A stretch of 64,000 nucleotides of DNA, taken from the NCBI GenBank assembly GCA_015501595.1, contig JADNRX010000304.1, positions 1-64,000 on the forward strand, written 5' to 3'. The stretch's first letter is position 1; each line of letters begins with the position of its first letter. The notes under the pieces are model-generated. The model searched no databases and was not told the DNA's origin. It saw only the letters and a list, made by a program, of their open reading frames with translations. The position numbers and the translations under genes were made by a program. Of the stretch, positions 1-12,180 are shown piece after piece. The stretch is from Hymenopellis radicata (taxonomy: Eukaryota; Basidiomycota; Agaricomycetes; Agaricales; Physalacriaceae).

Positions 1-1755
1 GCGTCATACGCGCACTTGCACTCTTTGCCGCTTCGGGAAGTCGGGATTACGCTGAACCTTGCCGATCCCGCTCGACATGCTGCGGCTTTCCGGGTGACTG
101 AGGCGATAGCAGGCGGGCCTGTGAGCGGTATCTCGCCCCAGGGATTGTGTATGGTGGTGAACGTGCCCTTCCCTAGTAGACAGGCTCTTGGTCAGAGCGT
201 AATGGTTGTTTGTGACCCCAGGATTTAGACCATAGTGTCGAATATACAGTGTTATAGTATATCATTCGGTCCTCGTGAATCAGGCTCCGTGAGAAATAAC
301 AGAGTAGGTACTGCAGAGAAACGCATGACAAAGGTTGCGAATTATGGCGGGGACAGTCATGGATGTTCGTGGATAAGACTGAACAAAAATATCGGACGTG
401 AACCGTGCGTACAGACCGCCACAGGAACTTCTTCTCAGCAACAAAGGCTTGCTTGTCAATAACGCTATCCTCCGTACACTTTGAGGCGATAAAATACCCC
501 TACTATATCCTCCAACGATATGTAACGTACTAAGAGTTCTGGGACTTGACAATCAACATCAACTTGGCCTTACTTACTTCGTGATGGGGATGCACCAAGT
601 GGGTTGTGCTAGATTTCGCCTTGTGCGAGGCTGCTCCTCTGTAGGGCAGTGCACAGGATGGGTGGAAACGAAAGCGTCCTCAGTACACACAAATCCTCAT
701 CTTCCTGGCATGCGCGAGACCTGCTTAGCGATGATGGCAGCAAGACGAAGAAAGAATGTTCACAACCTGGTCTCTTCCATACCCTCATCTGAGCTTTCGC
801 CTTTCGACACCCCTACAAGCCAAAAATACTCATCTGAGTCGACACCGTTGCCAATGCACCCGCAGGCTCTGATCCTAATGATCCAGCCGTTCGTCCCAGT
901 CAAAGGTGGCACGAAGACTAGCAGGCGCCCGCGGTGGTATCTCAGACATCTAGACCGATTCGCAACGCAGAGGAACAAGGAGGGGATCGAGTTGTGCGAG
1001 TAACCCGCTCGAGCTGCTTTACTAGTTTCTTCGACTTGCATTTTCACAGGGGCGGAGGATTCAATTGCTAGGAGGAGGAGCAAACCGAGATGAAAACTAG
1101 CGAATGGATGACAGCCCAAGTATAGTCGTCATGATCTCTGCTGTGGATATAAGCTCATCGCGATGGAATCAGATTTTCAAGAGGACGGAAATAGCAATCG
1201 GTATCAAAGTTGCAAACATAGAGAAGAAAAAAATAAATCAATAGGCTAGGCTTGGGTGGCTGAGTCGTGGGGCTTGAACTTTGACAGTTTCGAATGGCCA
1301 AGAGGGTAACGAGGTGGCGCAGTAGATCGCCAGTGCATCCAGCATCTCCGTTTGTACAGCCTGCTAATTAATACTTTTGACGTACTGCGGTCGAAGACCA
1401 GTGTAGATCCGAGGTGCCCGTCCAGTTTCTAGGTATTCTTGGGTCGTTGTCAAGCAGGTGAGATACGGCGACTGGGCGAAGGAAGGAAGGACTAAGCGCA
1501 GTCGAGAGCGAGCATACAATAAGGAGATTACAGTATGCCCTAGATTTAGAGCGCAGCGAGGGAGCGGATCGGTCGCCGGATGTCTTTGCCAAGCAGGTCC
1601 AAGCACCGCACGCCTCCTCATTGTCATCATGGTGTGATCATCACTTTCTTCCTTCCTTCTTTCTTCTTCCCGCTTACGATTCTACTTCCACATCCATAAC
1701 ACACTTTTACTTCCACCTTTATTCTTTCATCGCAGGATCGATATACCTTGACACC
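1..1755. other. no recognisable gene
   Basis: Short open frames on both strands are interrupted and show no domain I know. The first 25 bases resemble 5899-5922 (see findings). The region just upstream of 1756 is pyrimidine-rich, as expected for a fungal promoter/5' leader. Confidence 0.4.
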
Positions 1756-2891
1756 ATGAATAATGCATGGAACCGCTGGACATCCCGCCCGCCGCCGCCA
1801 GCTGGCGCCCCGCCTGCGTACGCGCTGGCCACCCGGAGGAATCTGCGCCCGATAGTCATGTTTACTGCGTCGCTGAGTGCCATGTGGGCGCTGTTTTCTG
1901 GCGTACGTCTCTGCGTATCCGTTCCTTTCACTCTAAAGTAACAGCCGCTGTAGATTGGCAACTTCCGGAGCATCAAAGTGGCCAACGACGGCGGGTTTAA
2001 GTCGCTGGTGACGTTTGCGATTGTGATGGGCGCACTGCACATGGGTGTGTTTGTGTGTGAGCTGTTTGGGGTCGTGGCGGCGTGGACGCAGAGGCTGCGC
2101 TGATCAGGGCGTATGCGTTCCTTTCTGGGTTTACGGCGCTGGTGGTTGTTGCGGTGGGGCTGGTGAGAGTTGTGGTGCATTTTACGCTCAAGGTGGGGCT
2201 TTCCTACATCTGGATCCGCTGTTTGCTGACGACGAAGCAGAATGATATTCATCAAGGAATGCACGGATTTCACTACGAATTCGGACGTGCTTTATTATCC
2301 CTTTGGATTCTGGGGCCCGTTAGCCATGAGACGATCGATAGCCAAGATGCGCAGGAATGTACGTCGCCTTTCCTCCTTTCATGTCCTTATCTCTGACGCC
2401 TCATAGGGTGCAACGACTCATGGAACCACGACTCGTGGGCAAACATTGTCGGCCTTTAATAACCCTCGTCCTCGCTGGCCTATTCACCGTCATCGCATTC
2501 TCATACTACCGCAAGCCCTCGACCCGCCTCTGCACGCGTCCCTGCGGCGAACAACAACCATCCTGCGCAGCACTACAACCCGGCATATCCCGGTGGGCAG
2601 GCGCCGTACAACGCGTCTGTGCCGACGCTGGGATACGATTATAATCAGGGGTATATGGGCGCGGGAGGGTATGCGCCGCCGCAGGGACCGCCTCCTGGGT
2701 TTACCCATCCGCCGTTCGCCGAAGACAAAGGCGATGTTGATGGGAAGCCGCCGGGGTACGAAGGCGGTGGTGTGGGGTATGGCGCGGATAAGAAGGACGG
2801 GGAGGATCCGTTTTCGGACTTTGAGAGTAGGGGGGATGGACGTGTGCATGTGGATGCGCAGGGAACGGGGAATACGAATCCGTTCCGTTGA
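1756..2891 (+). CDS. four-span membrane protein with Gly/Pro-rich tail
   Basis: The first ATG gives a proline-rich start and then a membrane segment (PIVMFTASLSAMWALFSG). An intron follows (GTACGT...TGTAG, about 1903-1953). A second segment is near LVTFAIVMGALHMGVFV, a third near FTALVVVAVGLVRVVVHF and a fourth near LITLVLAGLFTVIAFSYY. Between segments 3 and 4 lies a loop with paired cysteines and many W, D and N. The tail is rich in G, P and Y and ends in NTNPFR. Further introns fit 2192-2240 and 2358-2406. The frame must change several times (near 2080, 2255, 2320, 2450 and 2515) to join these conserved-looking pieces, so the reading is either a pseudogene or carries residual sequence indels. 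The architecture suggests a fungal plasma-membrane tetraspan protein of unknown function. The general layout is well supported, the exact exons less so. Confidence 0.6.
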
Positions 2892-3599
2892 GTGTAGGAT
2901 GAATGATGGACTATTTTTTTTTCTGATATTGATTATATGTTTACGAGTTGAATGATGATGCTGATAGTTCTTTGCATGGTGGGATACGAGATGGATTGGT
3001 GCTGTTGATGACGGGCATTTCTTAAATTTGTGGAAAAATGTACGACTATTCCTTGATGCTCATGCTTTCCAGGTGCTCGTCTTGCGTTTGCTTTTTTCTG
3101 CAGTTCATGCGTTCGATTTACGGACTCTTCACCATCTACTCATCTTGATCGTAGACGAGGCAATTGTGGCGCTGGGAAGGGCGATGGGTTTCTTGTCTCT
3201 TTTGAGATTGGGCGTGGATGTGATGTTGGATGGTGGATCAGGAATGGATGGACAGTTAAATCGTTCGAGGCGACAATTCCGCCCAAGCGTTGAATGCCAT
3301 TGATGATGATTGCTGAATAGAATGCACTTGTTGCTGGGAAACCCTACATCATTCAAAGATGGGTCTAAACGATAAACGTTCCGCAGCCTGACTTCGCGAG
3401 TTCTGGCTAACGGAAAATGCCGAGCCGAGAAATTGCCGCTTTGAGGATCACGTCAGCAGGATCACTTTTACTGCCACAGCCTCCTTCTTCGCTTCCACGA
3501 CTGGAAATTAGGGACGTTGACTGGCTTGGGGACTCGGCGAATTAAGCCCGACGCGAACGCGAGAGCCAGGTTGACATAAAATAAACGGCCACCGACACA
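2892..3599. other. intergenic region between membrane protein and GOLPH3 gene
   Basis: T-rich 3' flank, then a mixed-sequence region with no convincing coding potential. The last 50 bases before 3600 form the upstream region of the GOLPH3 gene. Confidence 0.4.
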
Positions 3600-4872
3600 A
3601 TGTCAGCAGGCGGACTACAGCGGCGGCGCGGCGCAGCGTCTATGAGCTCGTCGCCTACGACGCCGAGTGGGGAAGGGAATGGGAGCAGTTTGGGGAACGG
3701 GAATGGACATCCGGAGAGGAGGCAGACGGAATGGGCGGGCGCGGTGCATGCGGGTGCGTTTTGTTTGCTTGTCGGTCCCAACAAGGCTGACATTCGGCAG
3801 GCTCGGCCTTTGCAGGCGGGTCCAAGATCGCTTATGACCCGCGAGATTTGGTCGGCGCCGACGAGCAGACGCCAAAGCTGACGTTAATGGAAGAAGTACT
3901 TTTACTTGGGATTAAAGATAAACAAGGGTACCTCTCCTTTTGGAACGACAACATCTCGTACGCACTACGCGGCTGCATCCTCATCGAACTCGCCCTCCGG
4001 CGGCGCATCGGTCTCCTCAAGCCGTCCGCGCCCTCCGCGTCCACCTCTCCCTACTCCGCATACCAATCCCGCTCCACCCCCCTCGCAGACCGCCTCGTCG
4101 TCGTCCTGAACCCCGCCCAAACGGGGGAAACCCTCCTCGACGAAACGCTGCGCATGATGCACGCGCAGCAGAACCCCAACCCGCCTCCCGCCCCGGGCGC
4201 CACCGACGAGCGGCACCTCGGCGTCAACGCGTGGATCGACCTTCTCAGCGGGGAGACCTGGAACGTGATGAAGATTGGATTTCAGCTGAAACAAGTACGA
4301 GAGCGCTTGGCGAAGGGCCTGGTGGACAAGGGCGTGCTAAGGACGGAGAAGCGCAATTTTCTCTTGTTCGATATGGCGACCCATCCTGTGGCGGACGTGA
4401 GGACAAAGGAGGATATTGTGAGGCGGGTCGTGGCCCTGGTCAGCGCGACGACGAGCAGTGTCCCGAAGGAGGCGGCGGGCGAGCCGGGCATGCGCGATGC
4501 GGTGTTGAGAGCTGTGTGTTTGGTGTGTGCGAGTTATACGGCGAGTGTCCTGGATAACGCGTTTGGGAGACTAGGATACGAGGAGCGGGAGGCCGCCTTT
4601 GGGAGGGCGGATGAGATTCTGGCAGAGTTTAGTGTTTGGCCATATGGAGGCGAGGGAGCGGGCGCGAGCAGTAGTACGCCCGGCCGCAGAAAAGGTGGCA
4701 GTCGCATTGCCATGGGGAGCACGGCGATGGGAGGGAGAGTGTCGTTGGCTTACTGTCAGAGGTGAGGAAGGCCATGGGCGAGGGTGGTGGGGGCGATGCG
4801 GGAGAGGACACGACGTATGAGCTTGTTGCCGCTGTGCTCGATGTTCTGGCAAAGTTGGATTCGTTGATATAG
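3600..4872 (+). CDS. VPS74: GOLPH3/Vps74-family Golgi PI4P-binding protein
   Basis: This protein binds phosphatidylinositol-4-phosphate on Golgi membranes and holds glycosyltransferases there. The start at 3600 gives a Ser/Gly-rich, basic N-terminus. An intron at 3754-3800 joins in frame to the GPP34 domain. Its hallmarks are visible: LTLMEEVLLLGIKDKQGYL, SFWNDNISYALRGCILIELA, and a helical C-terminal half including RTEKRNFLLFDMATHPV and DEILAEFSVWP. The expected C-terminus (SEVRKAMG..., ELVAAVLDVLAKLDSLI) ends at 4872 but lies two bases out of frame with the rest, after a low-complexity stretch at about 4670-4745. That stretch contains a 28-base sequence repeated at 5941. No GT-AG intron I tried restores the frame, so this is a frameshift, an assembly indel or a small insertion. 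Family assignment is secure. Confidence 0.92.
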
Positions 4873-7356
4873 GTTGTTCCTCAGATTGAACAAAGTATAA
4901 TACCGTGCTAATTTATTCTTGTGGATTTTCCTTTCATTATAGTTTGTTCATGAGATGCCAAGACTAGACTTTCCTTACTCGCGCCGATTTGCTCTATTCC
5001 TTGTTGCCTGACGATGAGCCGTACTTGTGGGACGATAGCGGGATCTACAAGGCTCTTTCACGAGCCCCAGGCATTCTCCAGAATCTCTCAAATCTATTGC
5101 CCACTCTCATAGAGTATGCGTCGCAGCTCTTTTCCGAATTCTCGGCACATATGGACGAACACCCTGCCATTGTTTCAATCCCTCTCATCTATACTCCATC
5201 GTCTATCTAACCTTGATCGCCGGGGAACCCTTTACTCGCGCTTCATGGCACCCTCCCCGTTCCTTTGTGTTTTAAATCATGAGGTTCGCGCATCTGGAGT
5301 TTTACAGCAATGCGCCTGAGAGCTTCTGCTTCCCATGTTTGACGCTGCCGGAACGCAGGCTGGACAGGTTTACGCGCCCGTCCTCTCGTGGTCATAATGT
5401 GTATCCATAACATAACGATACCGTGCCCAGCTCCAACGGTGTTCGCACAAACCCATATCTGTTCCGCCGCGTGTGCTCACTATTGATTTAAACCTGGTGG
5501 ACCTGCCTCTTGTGATACAAAGTTCGTGGGACCTTCTGGAGAACACGGTCAGTAAACTGGCTCTGTTCACGGCCGTGTGTCCGTGGCGTCAATTCCATGT
5601 CCGCAGGTCAGTCTCTATACCACTGAATGACCCGCATGTCCTTGAATTGCCTCAACAGTGTCAAAAGGGGAGCTGCAAGTCGCTTGTCGACGGGACTTTT
5701 ACAAGCTGTCAAAAGGTGGATCTCGCTCGTCATCGTCCGGAATGCCTGGAAATATCCCACCTTCATTGCAGTGAGGCCTTTGCCCTTTCTTTGATTCGGA
5801 TCGCTTATGGTGGGTGGGCGGATCCCAAGTCAAAACCGGCACACGACCATCTCCCACGGTATCTGGTAGCGACGAGAGCAACAAGATGCGGGAAATGAGA
5901 GCATCATACTCGCGCTTGCACTCTACAGGGTTCGAGGCAAACGGTGGCAGTCGCATTGCGATGGGGAGCACTCGCACGGACGATGAGTAGCGCGATATAC
6001 ACGTTTATGAATTCACTGGTCCTCGTACTCATCTGCTCCCTCGTCCCCACGTCCTCATCATCAACTGTAGTTGGGGCTCTCTTCGGCCCTCGAGTCAATG
6101 ATACGCAGACGAGGTAGCCTCGGACTTGTCATGGAGAACCTCTTCTTTTGGTGTCGCTTATGCTCCCGCACGATATCAATCATCTTCCTAACACGACTCG
6201 CGCGCCATGCTTCCCACCTCTGTTTTCATATATGAAGACTCGTAGGACTGCTAGTCGTACGTTGACATGATTCTGTTAGCTCCCGTATCACATTCTCTTT
6301 TTTGTTGAAACCTCTCATATATGAAATCGCTGTTTTACTGAAAAGTGTTCCCCCCATTCGTCTGCATCCTCGGACGATCTGCGCACTCACAAAGTCAGGA
6401 CACCTACGCAAGCTCAAGCGCGACATCAACTCGCTCGATGATGAGGTCTCGCCACAAAGGCAGCGCTCAGGAGGGACAAAAATGCAGCAGAACCAGGTAA
6501 ATGTGGGTGCCTCCACGCAACATCGGGGAGCGCATGGTTGATGTAAGCGACCAGTTATCCCTTCCCTCGTCGTCAGACATCTCTCATCGTCGTTTCCTGC
6601 TTCGTTTATGTCTTCTTCCGGTTTCATGGACCTTCGTGAGCTCGTGGAGTTGGCGGGTTTTGCTGTGACCTATTCTCATCAGTGGATGATGATCCTCTTC
6701 GTGAGGTCGGCATTTGGATACCCAGCATGCCAGTCTTAAATTGCTTTACGAAGCATGGTCAGCATATAAGGCTTCCGATGAGAACTGGCATTCACTTGGT
6801 TTTGGCGAGGTAGGCTTGCTCCTTCATCCGAGATGGCCGTTTCTTATAATCCATGCGTAGCTTCTTGCCATTCAACCTCTGCATGAGGTGTGCAAGCTGA
6901 TGATAAGATGGCGGCACAATCTCTGGCGCACGGTCGCGTAGTCGCTTTGGAATGGCGTTATCTGCCTTGTCACGGGCCAACGAAACTCGCGGAAGAATAT
7001 TCTCAAGGAGCGGGAGCGGCACCTGTCTCCGAGTCCATTCTGCATGCGGGAATGAATGGTCATGATAAAATCTAAACTTGTATGAGTAATATGGAAATAT
7101 ATACGTCTTCTACAAAGAAAGGCCTATATACAATGCCTCTGAATCCCTCAGACTCGCGGGGTGGACCTATTCAGTAGAAGAATTTCCTGTGGACGGCATA
7201 CTATACATATAGGCCGACCCCGACGATTGGTGTCTCGTGTATTCGAGCGCAGGTTATCCTCGCCCTCCGAATTTTAGTACTTGTTTTGACGCAGAGGAAG
7301 CGAAACGCCAAAGGAAGTACATCCATTCGGATATGCAGACGCAACGGACATACAAA
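4873..7356. other. no recognisable gene; scattered short ORFs
   Basis: Several open stretches exist (for example + strand 5473-5898, 141 residues, and 4989-5210), but none shows a domain, a clear intron structure or a signal peptide. The stretch at 5899-5970 shares short sequence with 1-25 and with the GOLPH3 tail. The part after about 7330 belongs to the duplicated block that starts with the TANGO2 3' end. Confidence 0.35.
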
Positions 7357-8416
7357 CTATAATTCCAACTGGAAGCGATAAACACGCTCAGAAGGGGGAT
7401 CCATCTTGGTCACTCGCCCATCCACCGACTTCCACAAGTCTCGTTCAATGAAAAGTACCGACCCGTCTCGCCTAACCAAAATAACCGTGGATAGGCGTGT
7501 CCCATAGACTTTGTCCGCCTCAGGAAGCGCGGACGGGATCGAAAAAGGCAAGACTTGGATCGTACGACGCAAGTCTTCGCGCTGCTCCACAGGTTCAGGC
7601 GAGTGTTCACTTGTTCCAAGGCTGTCAGCCATTGTTCGAACCAAATAGTAGCAAGGGAAAATACACGCACGTCAAAAGCTGAAATAGCTGAGCCGTTAGT
7701 TCCCCGTCATTCAGCGGCGCACCGTCGATGATGGACGCGAAGATTTCTTTTCCGCGCTTGACTTTGGGCCAGTCGCCACCACCTTGTGCGTCTATACCAT
7801 TAGAAAAGCCTCCGCATGCGCGTTCGTCACCGTCGAGGCTCCGTGTATGCAGGATACCGCCTGCACCGTTATTAGAAACGAAGGACGCCTCAAAATTTAG
7901 CGAGTGCATGGGACTCTGAGGTGCCAGAAGCAGGAGATTGAATCCCGCGAACTGGGCATCCCGCGGGATGCTCTTGCCCACTTCGTCTTCGAGAGGACTA
8001 GATGAGTCTGATAGAAGGAAGGACGAGACGAGAGTTCCCCTGGTTGATTCAAATGTTTGGTAGGGTTCGGTTATATTCGTCCTAAGTAACACATCGATGA
8101 GGACGTCTCTTGGGATAGAAGGCAAGAGACGTACAAGACAGCAAGTCTTCCAGACCGATTGAGGCCCAACCATGTCCCGCCGCCTCTGAGATCGATCCCT
8201 GACAAAATCTGGCCTGAGGTGGCTCCTCGTTCACCTGACGAGTCATGGTCAAAGTTATGGAAGTGGGCATCGGAGGTGGGTCGGGTGAGATACTCGTCGC
8301 GGTTCGTACACATGATTCTGGGGATTAGCGTCATCTTATGTTCCTTGAGAAAAGGCGGAAGTGCTAATGTACAGCGCATAGTCCGGGTGCTCCAGGGTCC
8401 AGAAAACGATGCACAT
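7357..8416 (-). CDS. TANGO2: TANGO2/NRDE-family protein (copy A, readable)
   Basis: TANGO2 proteins carry an N-terminal NRDE motif and are linked to Golgi organisation and to lipid or haem handling; the biochemical role is unsettled. The start at 8416 gives MCIVFWTLEHPDYAL. A short intron leads to IMCTNRDEYLTRPTSDAHF, with the diagnostic NRDE motif. A second intron (donor GTACGT, acceptor ACTTAG) leads to TNITEPYQTFESTRGTLVS, and FAGFNLLLLAP follows. A third intron near 7640-7690 leads to the C-terminal exon with YGTRLSTVILVRRDGSVLF, ending at 7357. All joins keep frame, so this copy looks functional. Copy B at 12802-13873 is broken. Length of roughly 270 residues fits the family. Confidence 0.9.
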
Positions 8417-8589
8417 AGTAGACGCGGCTGAATTCAGAATGCGAGCGTGAAGCGATGTTAGCCTAGTGGAGTATTAGAACCAAAGAAGATCTCGGTGGAA
8501 CTGGAAGAGCGATACGACCCTATGTCTCGAGGAAGGAACCAACAATTAGAAATATGAAGTTCCTAAACAAGATATGAAGCACCGTAGAA

Positions 8590-9002
8590 TGAGATCAATG
8601 CTCCTTCGCTTGCAATAAGAAGGGTCCGGTTACAAAGGTCGCTGTAAGTGGGAAAGACCCGCTTGCCAAATTCAGACCAGTGATCACGCGTCGATCACTT
8701 TCTCTTCCGGCCACGATCTTGTAGTTCCTTTTGGGGTCGCGCACAGGATGTCCAATCCCCAATCAATCTTGTAAATGATGGCGCCAGGCGTGCTGACAGT
8801 AACTCGTACAATCATATCGTCAGGTCATCCCGAAATCAACCCCTTGCTTTCTTGCGCCATCTAGCCTCGTTTCCTGTTCTGGACGTCCCAGCCTCTCAGT
8901 TGCTTCGATGACCACGACTTCTCGCTTTGTCAGTGAACAGTTCTGAATGCCGTCATCCTCCCCCCGAACTTGACGGCGCAGAAGGTTATTGTCTTGCGAC
9001 AA
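8590..9002 (-). pseudogene. unrecognised gene upstream of TANGO2, copy A
   Basis: Two conserved patches appear in both duplicate copies on the minus strand. One is an N-terminal piece beginning MSQDNNLLRRQVRG and running through VVVIEATERLG to a stop. The other is a C-terminal piece around KRVFPTYSDLCNRTLLIAS. The pieces are in different frames and no intron joins them cleanly. I do not recognise the family. Because both copies keep a coding-like pattern, it was probably a gene before the duplication. Confidence 0.3.
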
Positions 9003-9017
9003 ACAGGAAGAAGTCGC

Positions 9018-9684
9018 CGTAGGCCTATTCGGCTAGTTTACAGGCATCAGACAGGCGGAAATGCTGCACCGCGTCTAGCAGACTCTTTGGCTTCGGCACA
9101 TTGGATGAAGGATCCGCCCAGTGTTCGGGGCGCTGTCTACGAGACGCGTTCCGTTCCCATTTGGCTTCGCGCTTGTGGAGCGAGACTGCCGGTGTTTCCG
9201 TTTTCTGTTCTGGCGGCTGTCATATTCCGCACGTATGCGTTTCTTCACGTTTATTCTACCTCTTGCTTTAATCGCTCTCCCAGACAAGTTGATAGATTTG
9301 TCGGCGCAGTGTGGGCCGGCGGTGTCTACGAGACGCGTCTCTATTTTCAATTGGGTGGACGCCTAGGACCGACACTGGATAAAACCCTTGGTGGCTATAC
9401 TTCCGCCCCCTCAGTCCGCCGGGCTCTTTTCCGCCTCCACGATGGAAAGTACGCTAAGCATGGGTGCAGGAGTCAACATGTTGATCATTCTTCAGGTTCA
9501 CAATCAACGCGGAGGGCGGAGCCCTTGCGTTCATATTAGGCAAGTTCTGATTCCATTTCACGCTTAAATCAGTACTTATGCAGAATAGACTCGACCTCGC
9601 GAACATCTCGCTAGACCTGGAGCGACCTATTGGATGGAGTCGGTTCTCTGACACTCTGGCGGGCTGTGGGAGACGGGGTAGTCG
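9018..9684. other. copy A-specific segment
   Basis: No counterpart in copy B. It contains two copies of a 16-base motif (TGTCTACGAGACGCGT) about 205 bp apart, at about 9134 and 9334, each preceded by loosely similar sequence. A 189-residue open frame covers 8970-9539 but shows no domain. Confidence 0.4.
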
Positions 9685-10225
9685 CATTCGCTTGCACGGC
9701 CTCTTACATCAGTATGGATTTCGATCTTACAACACTGAGGCCCGTCAGCGCAGTGCCGCCTTTCTATACTGTACCCTAACTTCGCACGCGAAATGGCCCT
9801 GGATTTGTGCCGACACGGAGTTCCTTCCACGGCTATCCTCCCACTGGCCAGACTTTCTGGGCCACGGGTCGCTCTGACGGTCTCTTTGGAGCTGACTCCC
9901 ATCATAGATATCCTTCACGAGTTGTGGATACTTAAGCTGGAAGCGATCAATCAGCCGGCTGCCAGTGCATTTCGCCCCGCCGAGTCTTCTGTCCAAGGAT
10001 CTCGATCTGTTCGACAAGGTGTACACACCTGACGAAGTTGTAAGCTTATATAGAGCCCACCTACGCGCGGCGAGGGATGTTGTCTGTAGGATTATGCCCG
10101 TGTCGCGCGCTTCAGTACGTCGTCCGACCTCTTCTTGGTGACAACATGTTTCCCACTGGCCCGTTCTGTACGTCTTCGCTTCAAAGTGGTTTAAGTGTGA
10201 CTGACGACGGAGCTCAGACACAGCG
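9685..10225 (+). pseudogene. relic of the 350-residue gene (copy A)
   Basis: This matches the second half of the intact gene at 15951-17003, starting near LHGLL.QYGFR.. and running to the VTDDGA terminus. The reading frame is broken several times and the first half (about 170 residues) is absent. The sequence to the left is unrelated to copy B. Confidence 0.75.
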
Positions 10226-12135
10226 TTTAAGGAAGGCACGCAAGTGCAAATCATGTTGCTCGCTATGTGCCAGGGAAGACGCGCATTTATGACCGTGTAT
10301 CAATATGTCCAAGATACAGCGGCGTGTTTCCGCGATGGGCGATTGCTTTGAGGGCACGTACAGGGCGATACTAGTTCATATGTGCACGTTTATTGCCATT
10401 CTGTGCGCCGGACCCAAATCAATGGAATCCAGTGACGAGAAGGGCGAGAGTTATTGTGATTAGCAGAGCAGCAGACAACCCCAAAATCTCAACGGACATT
10501 AGGCCTCATAGCGGACAACTTTTCTACATTCCTACCAAAGGCTTAAACGAGATCAGCATAGGCACAGTGACGTATACCTAAACCCGTGTTTCCTTCAGTC
10601 GCCGAGTCTCCCCAGCAGCAAATCGCACATGTTGATGATATCCTAGCGGAGTGTTTCGGAGTACGCTATCCCAAGATACACTGCTTGAGACGAACGACAC
10701 GGTGTGGACGACGTAGTAACAGTCAGATCAAATAGAGACAAACAGCGATCAAATTTGTCTCGTGATCGTGTAATCGTTAAATTTCTTTCCTTCCACACGT
10801 TGCTACTGACTGTATCTTCCAGGACCGTGGCGATATTCAATTGCGGTGCGTCCTCCTAGTCAGTACCCAGTCCGCGCACCGATTCCCAATGGCAAGACCG
10901 ATTACCAAGGGTAGCGGTCTCTTACTAGGCCTTTAGAATAGGAAACGCGTAACGTATGGCTGTCGCCAGTGCAGGCGTTATTATTACCTTGGTGAGGCCG
11001 AATCGATCTAGTAACATTGTAACATTGACTTCCTCGGTCTCGCTTTGGTTGCCCACAATCAAAATGGTACGTTCTTCGACATGCTCGTAGATTTCTACAT
11101 TGTTAATGCTTCTGCAGCGATTCCTTTCCGGTCTTTCATTGCAGGTGCGCCCGATGACGAGAGAGATAGCCGCCTAGCGCGCTGCCATTTAAATTTCGAC
11201 ATGGATCATTTACAAAAATATATTCGACTGTTCCATTTACAAAAAATATTCGACTGTTCACACGTCAAACGGCAATATTCATTCATGATTCACGCGAGAC
11301 ACGGATTCCGGCTCTGCGCCGCGTCTCAACCAGTTATGTTATCTCGTAACCAATAATTGTATTCGAGAAGTCACGGAGAACCGAGCAGCACTGGGTTTTG
11401 GTATGATGTTATTACATACACCAACGACGTCTCAGCGCCTGAAGTTGCCCTCATTTGTTTTTGTAGATATATGGCGGCCCGACGGTCTGTGCTGCACTCG
11501 GGGACCACCTGCAGCAGCTCTGGCGCCAAGGACCTTGACGCAGATACAATTGTACCAGCCTCGGGGTGTTCTATTTCGATCTGGAGCCGGCGTGTCCGAT
11601 AGAATGCATTACCTCGGACCTTCGCCTTGCATACTACCCTCAAGAGCGGATATGACAGAGCACCAACTCGGTGAACCGGATTTTAGTACGCATTTCATTC
11701 CATGTTTTAGCGGCTGCTCACTCGTTCAAAAAAAACGAGGAATTCCTTCCTGAGAGCGTTTCCTTACCGTGAAACATGGCCAAGGACAGACCATGGATTC
11801 ATAGCGTTCTCTCGGGATGTGTGGCGTGTTTGTAAAACCCCTCCTACAACTGAGAGGGTACGAAAGCCTCTTACATCCATGATCCAACAGCATTCCTACG
11901 CCCTCCCTCGAAACCGAATTGCATTGCTTGCCATCCATACCATTGCAAGGGAACCATTCTATGCGCTTCCTCTCAGTGCAGTCCCTGCTGCAATGAAGAG
12001 GCACGGTTGTATAAAAAGCGACGCGTCGACTGCTTCACAGACCCATCTCAAATCGAAGAACTCAATCGTACGTGCCCTCCGCTCGATGTCTCTCAATCCT
12101 GATGTCGTCGCTCCAGATTGTTCTGTAATCAGCCT
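10226..12135. other. duplicated tail of copy A, no identified gene
   Basis: Aligns with 17004-18955. Open frames such as 11045-11356 (+) and 11403-11753 (+) have counterparts in copy B but are broken in different places and show no domain I can name. The block probably derives from one or more old genes now decayed in both copies. Confidence 0.4.
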
Positions 12136-12180
12136 ACACCTGTTCAGGCTTCACACATACACAAGCGCCGCGACATCAAG

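Larger units (their letters stand above)
7330..12135. repeat. segmental duplication copy A
   Basis: Long stretches here match 12779-18955 in the same orientation. Examples: the TANGO2 3' end (7340-7680 and 12790-13140), the TANGO2 upstream region (8336-9015 and 13796-14485), and 9685-12135 against 16465-18955. Copy A has its own segment at 9018-9684 where copy B has a different, longer one (about 14490-16460). Divergence is moderate, with many substitutions and small indels, so the event is not recent. An extra tandem repeat of about 26 bp at 11207-11259 is present only in copy A. Confidence 0.85.

Noticed and set aside
581..1003. 140-codon open frame
   Set aside because: Composition is mixed, there is no domain and no supporting intron or promoter context; overlaps an equally long frame on the other strand.
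5473..5898. 141-codon open frame with a few cysteines
   Set aside because: No recognisable motif and no clear start context; not enough to call a gene.
5920..5940. GGGTTCGAGGC resembling a tRNA B box
   Set aside because: No acceptor stem, A box or anticodon loop can be folded around it.
11045..11356. Possible membrane-protein start (NGTFFDMLVDFYIVNAS...)
   Set aside because: Weak resemblance to fungal membrane-protein families only; both duplicate copies are broken and no further segments line up.
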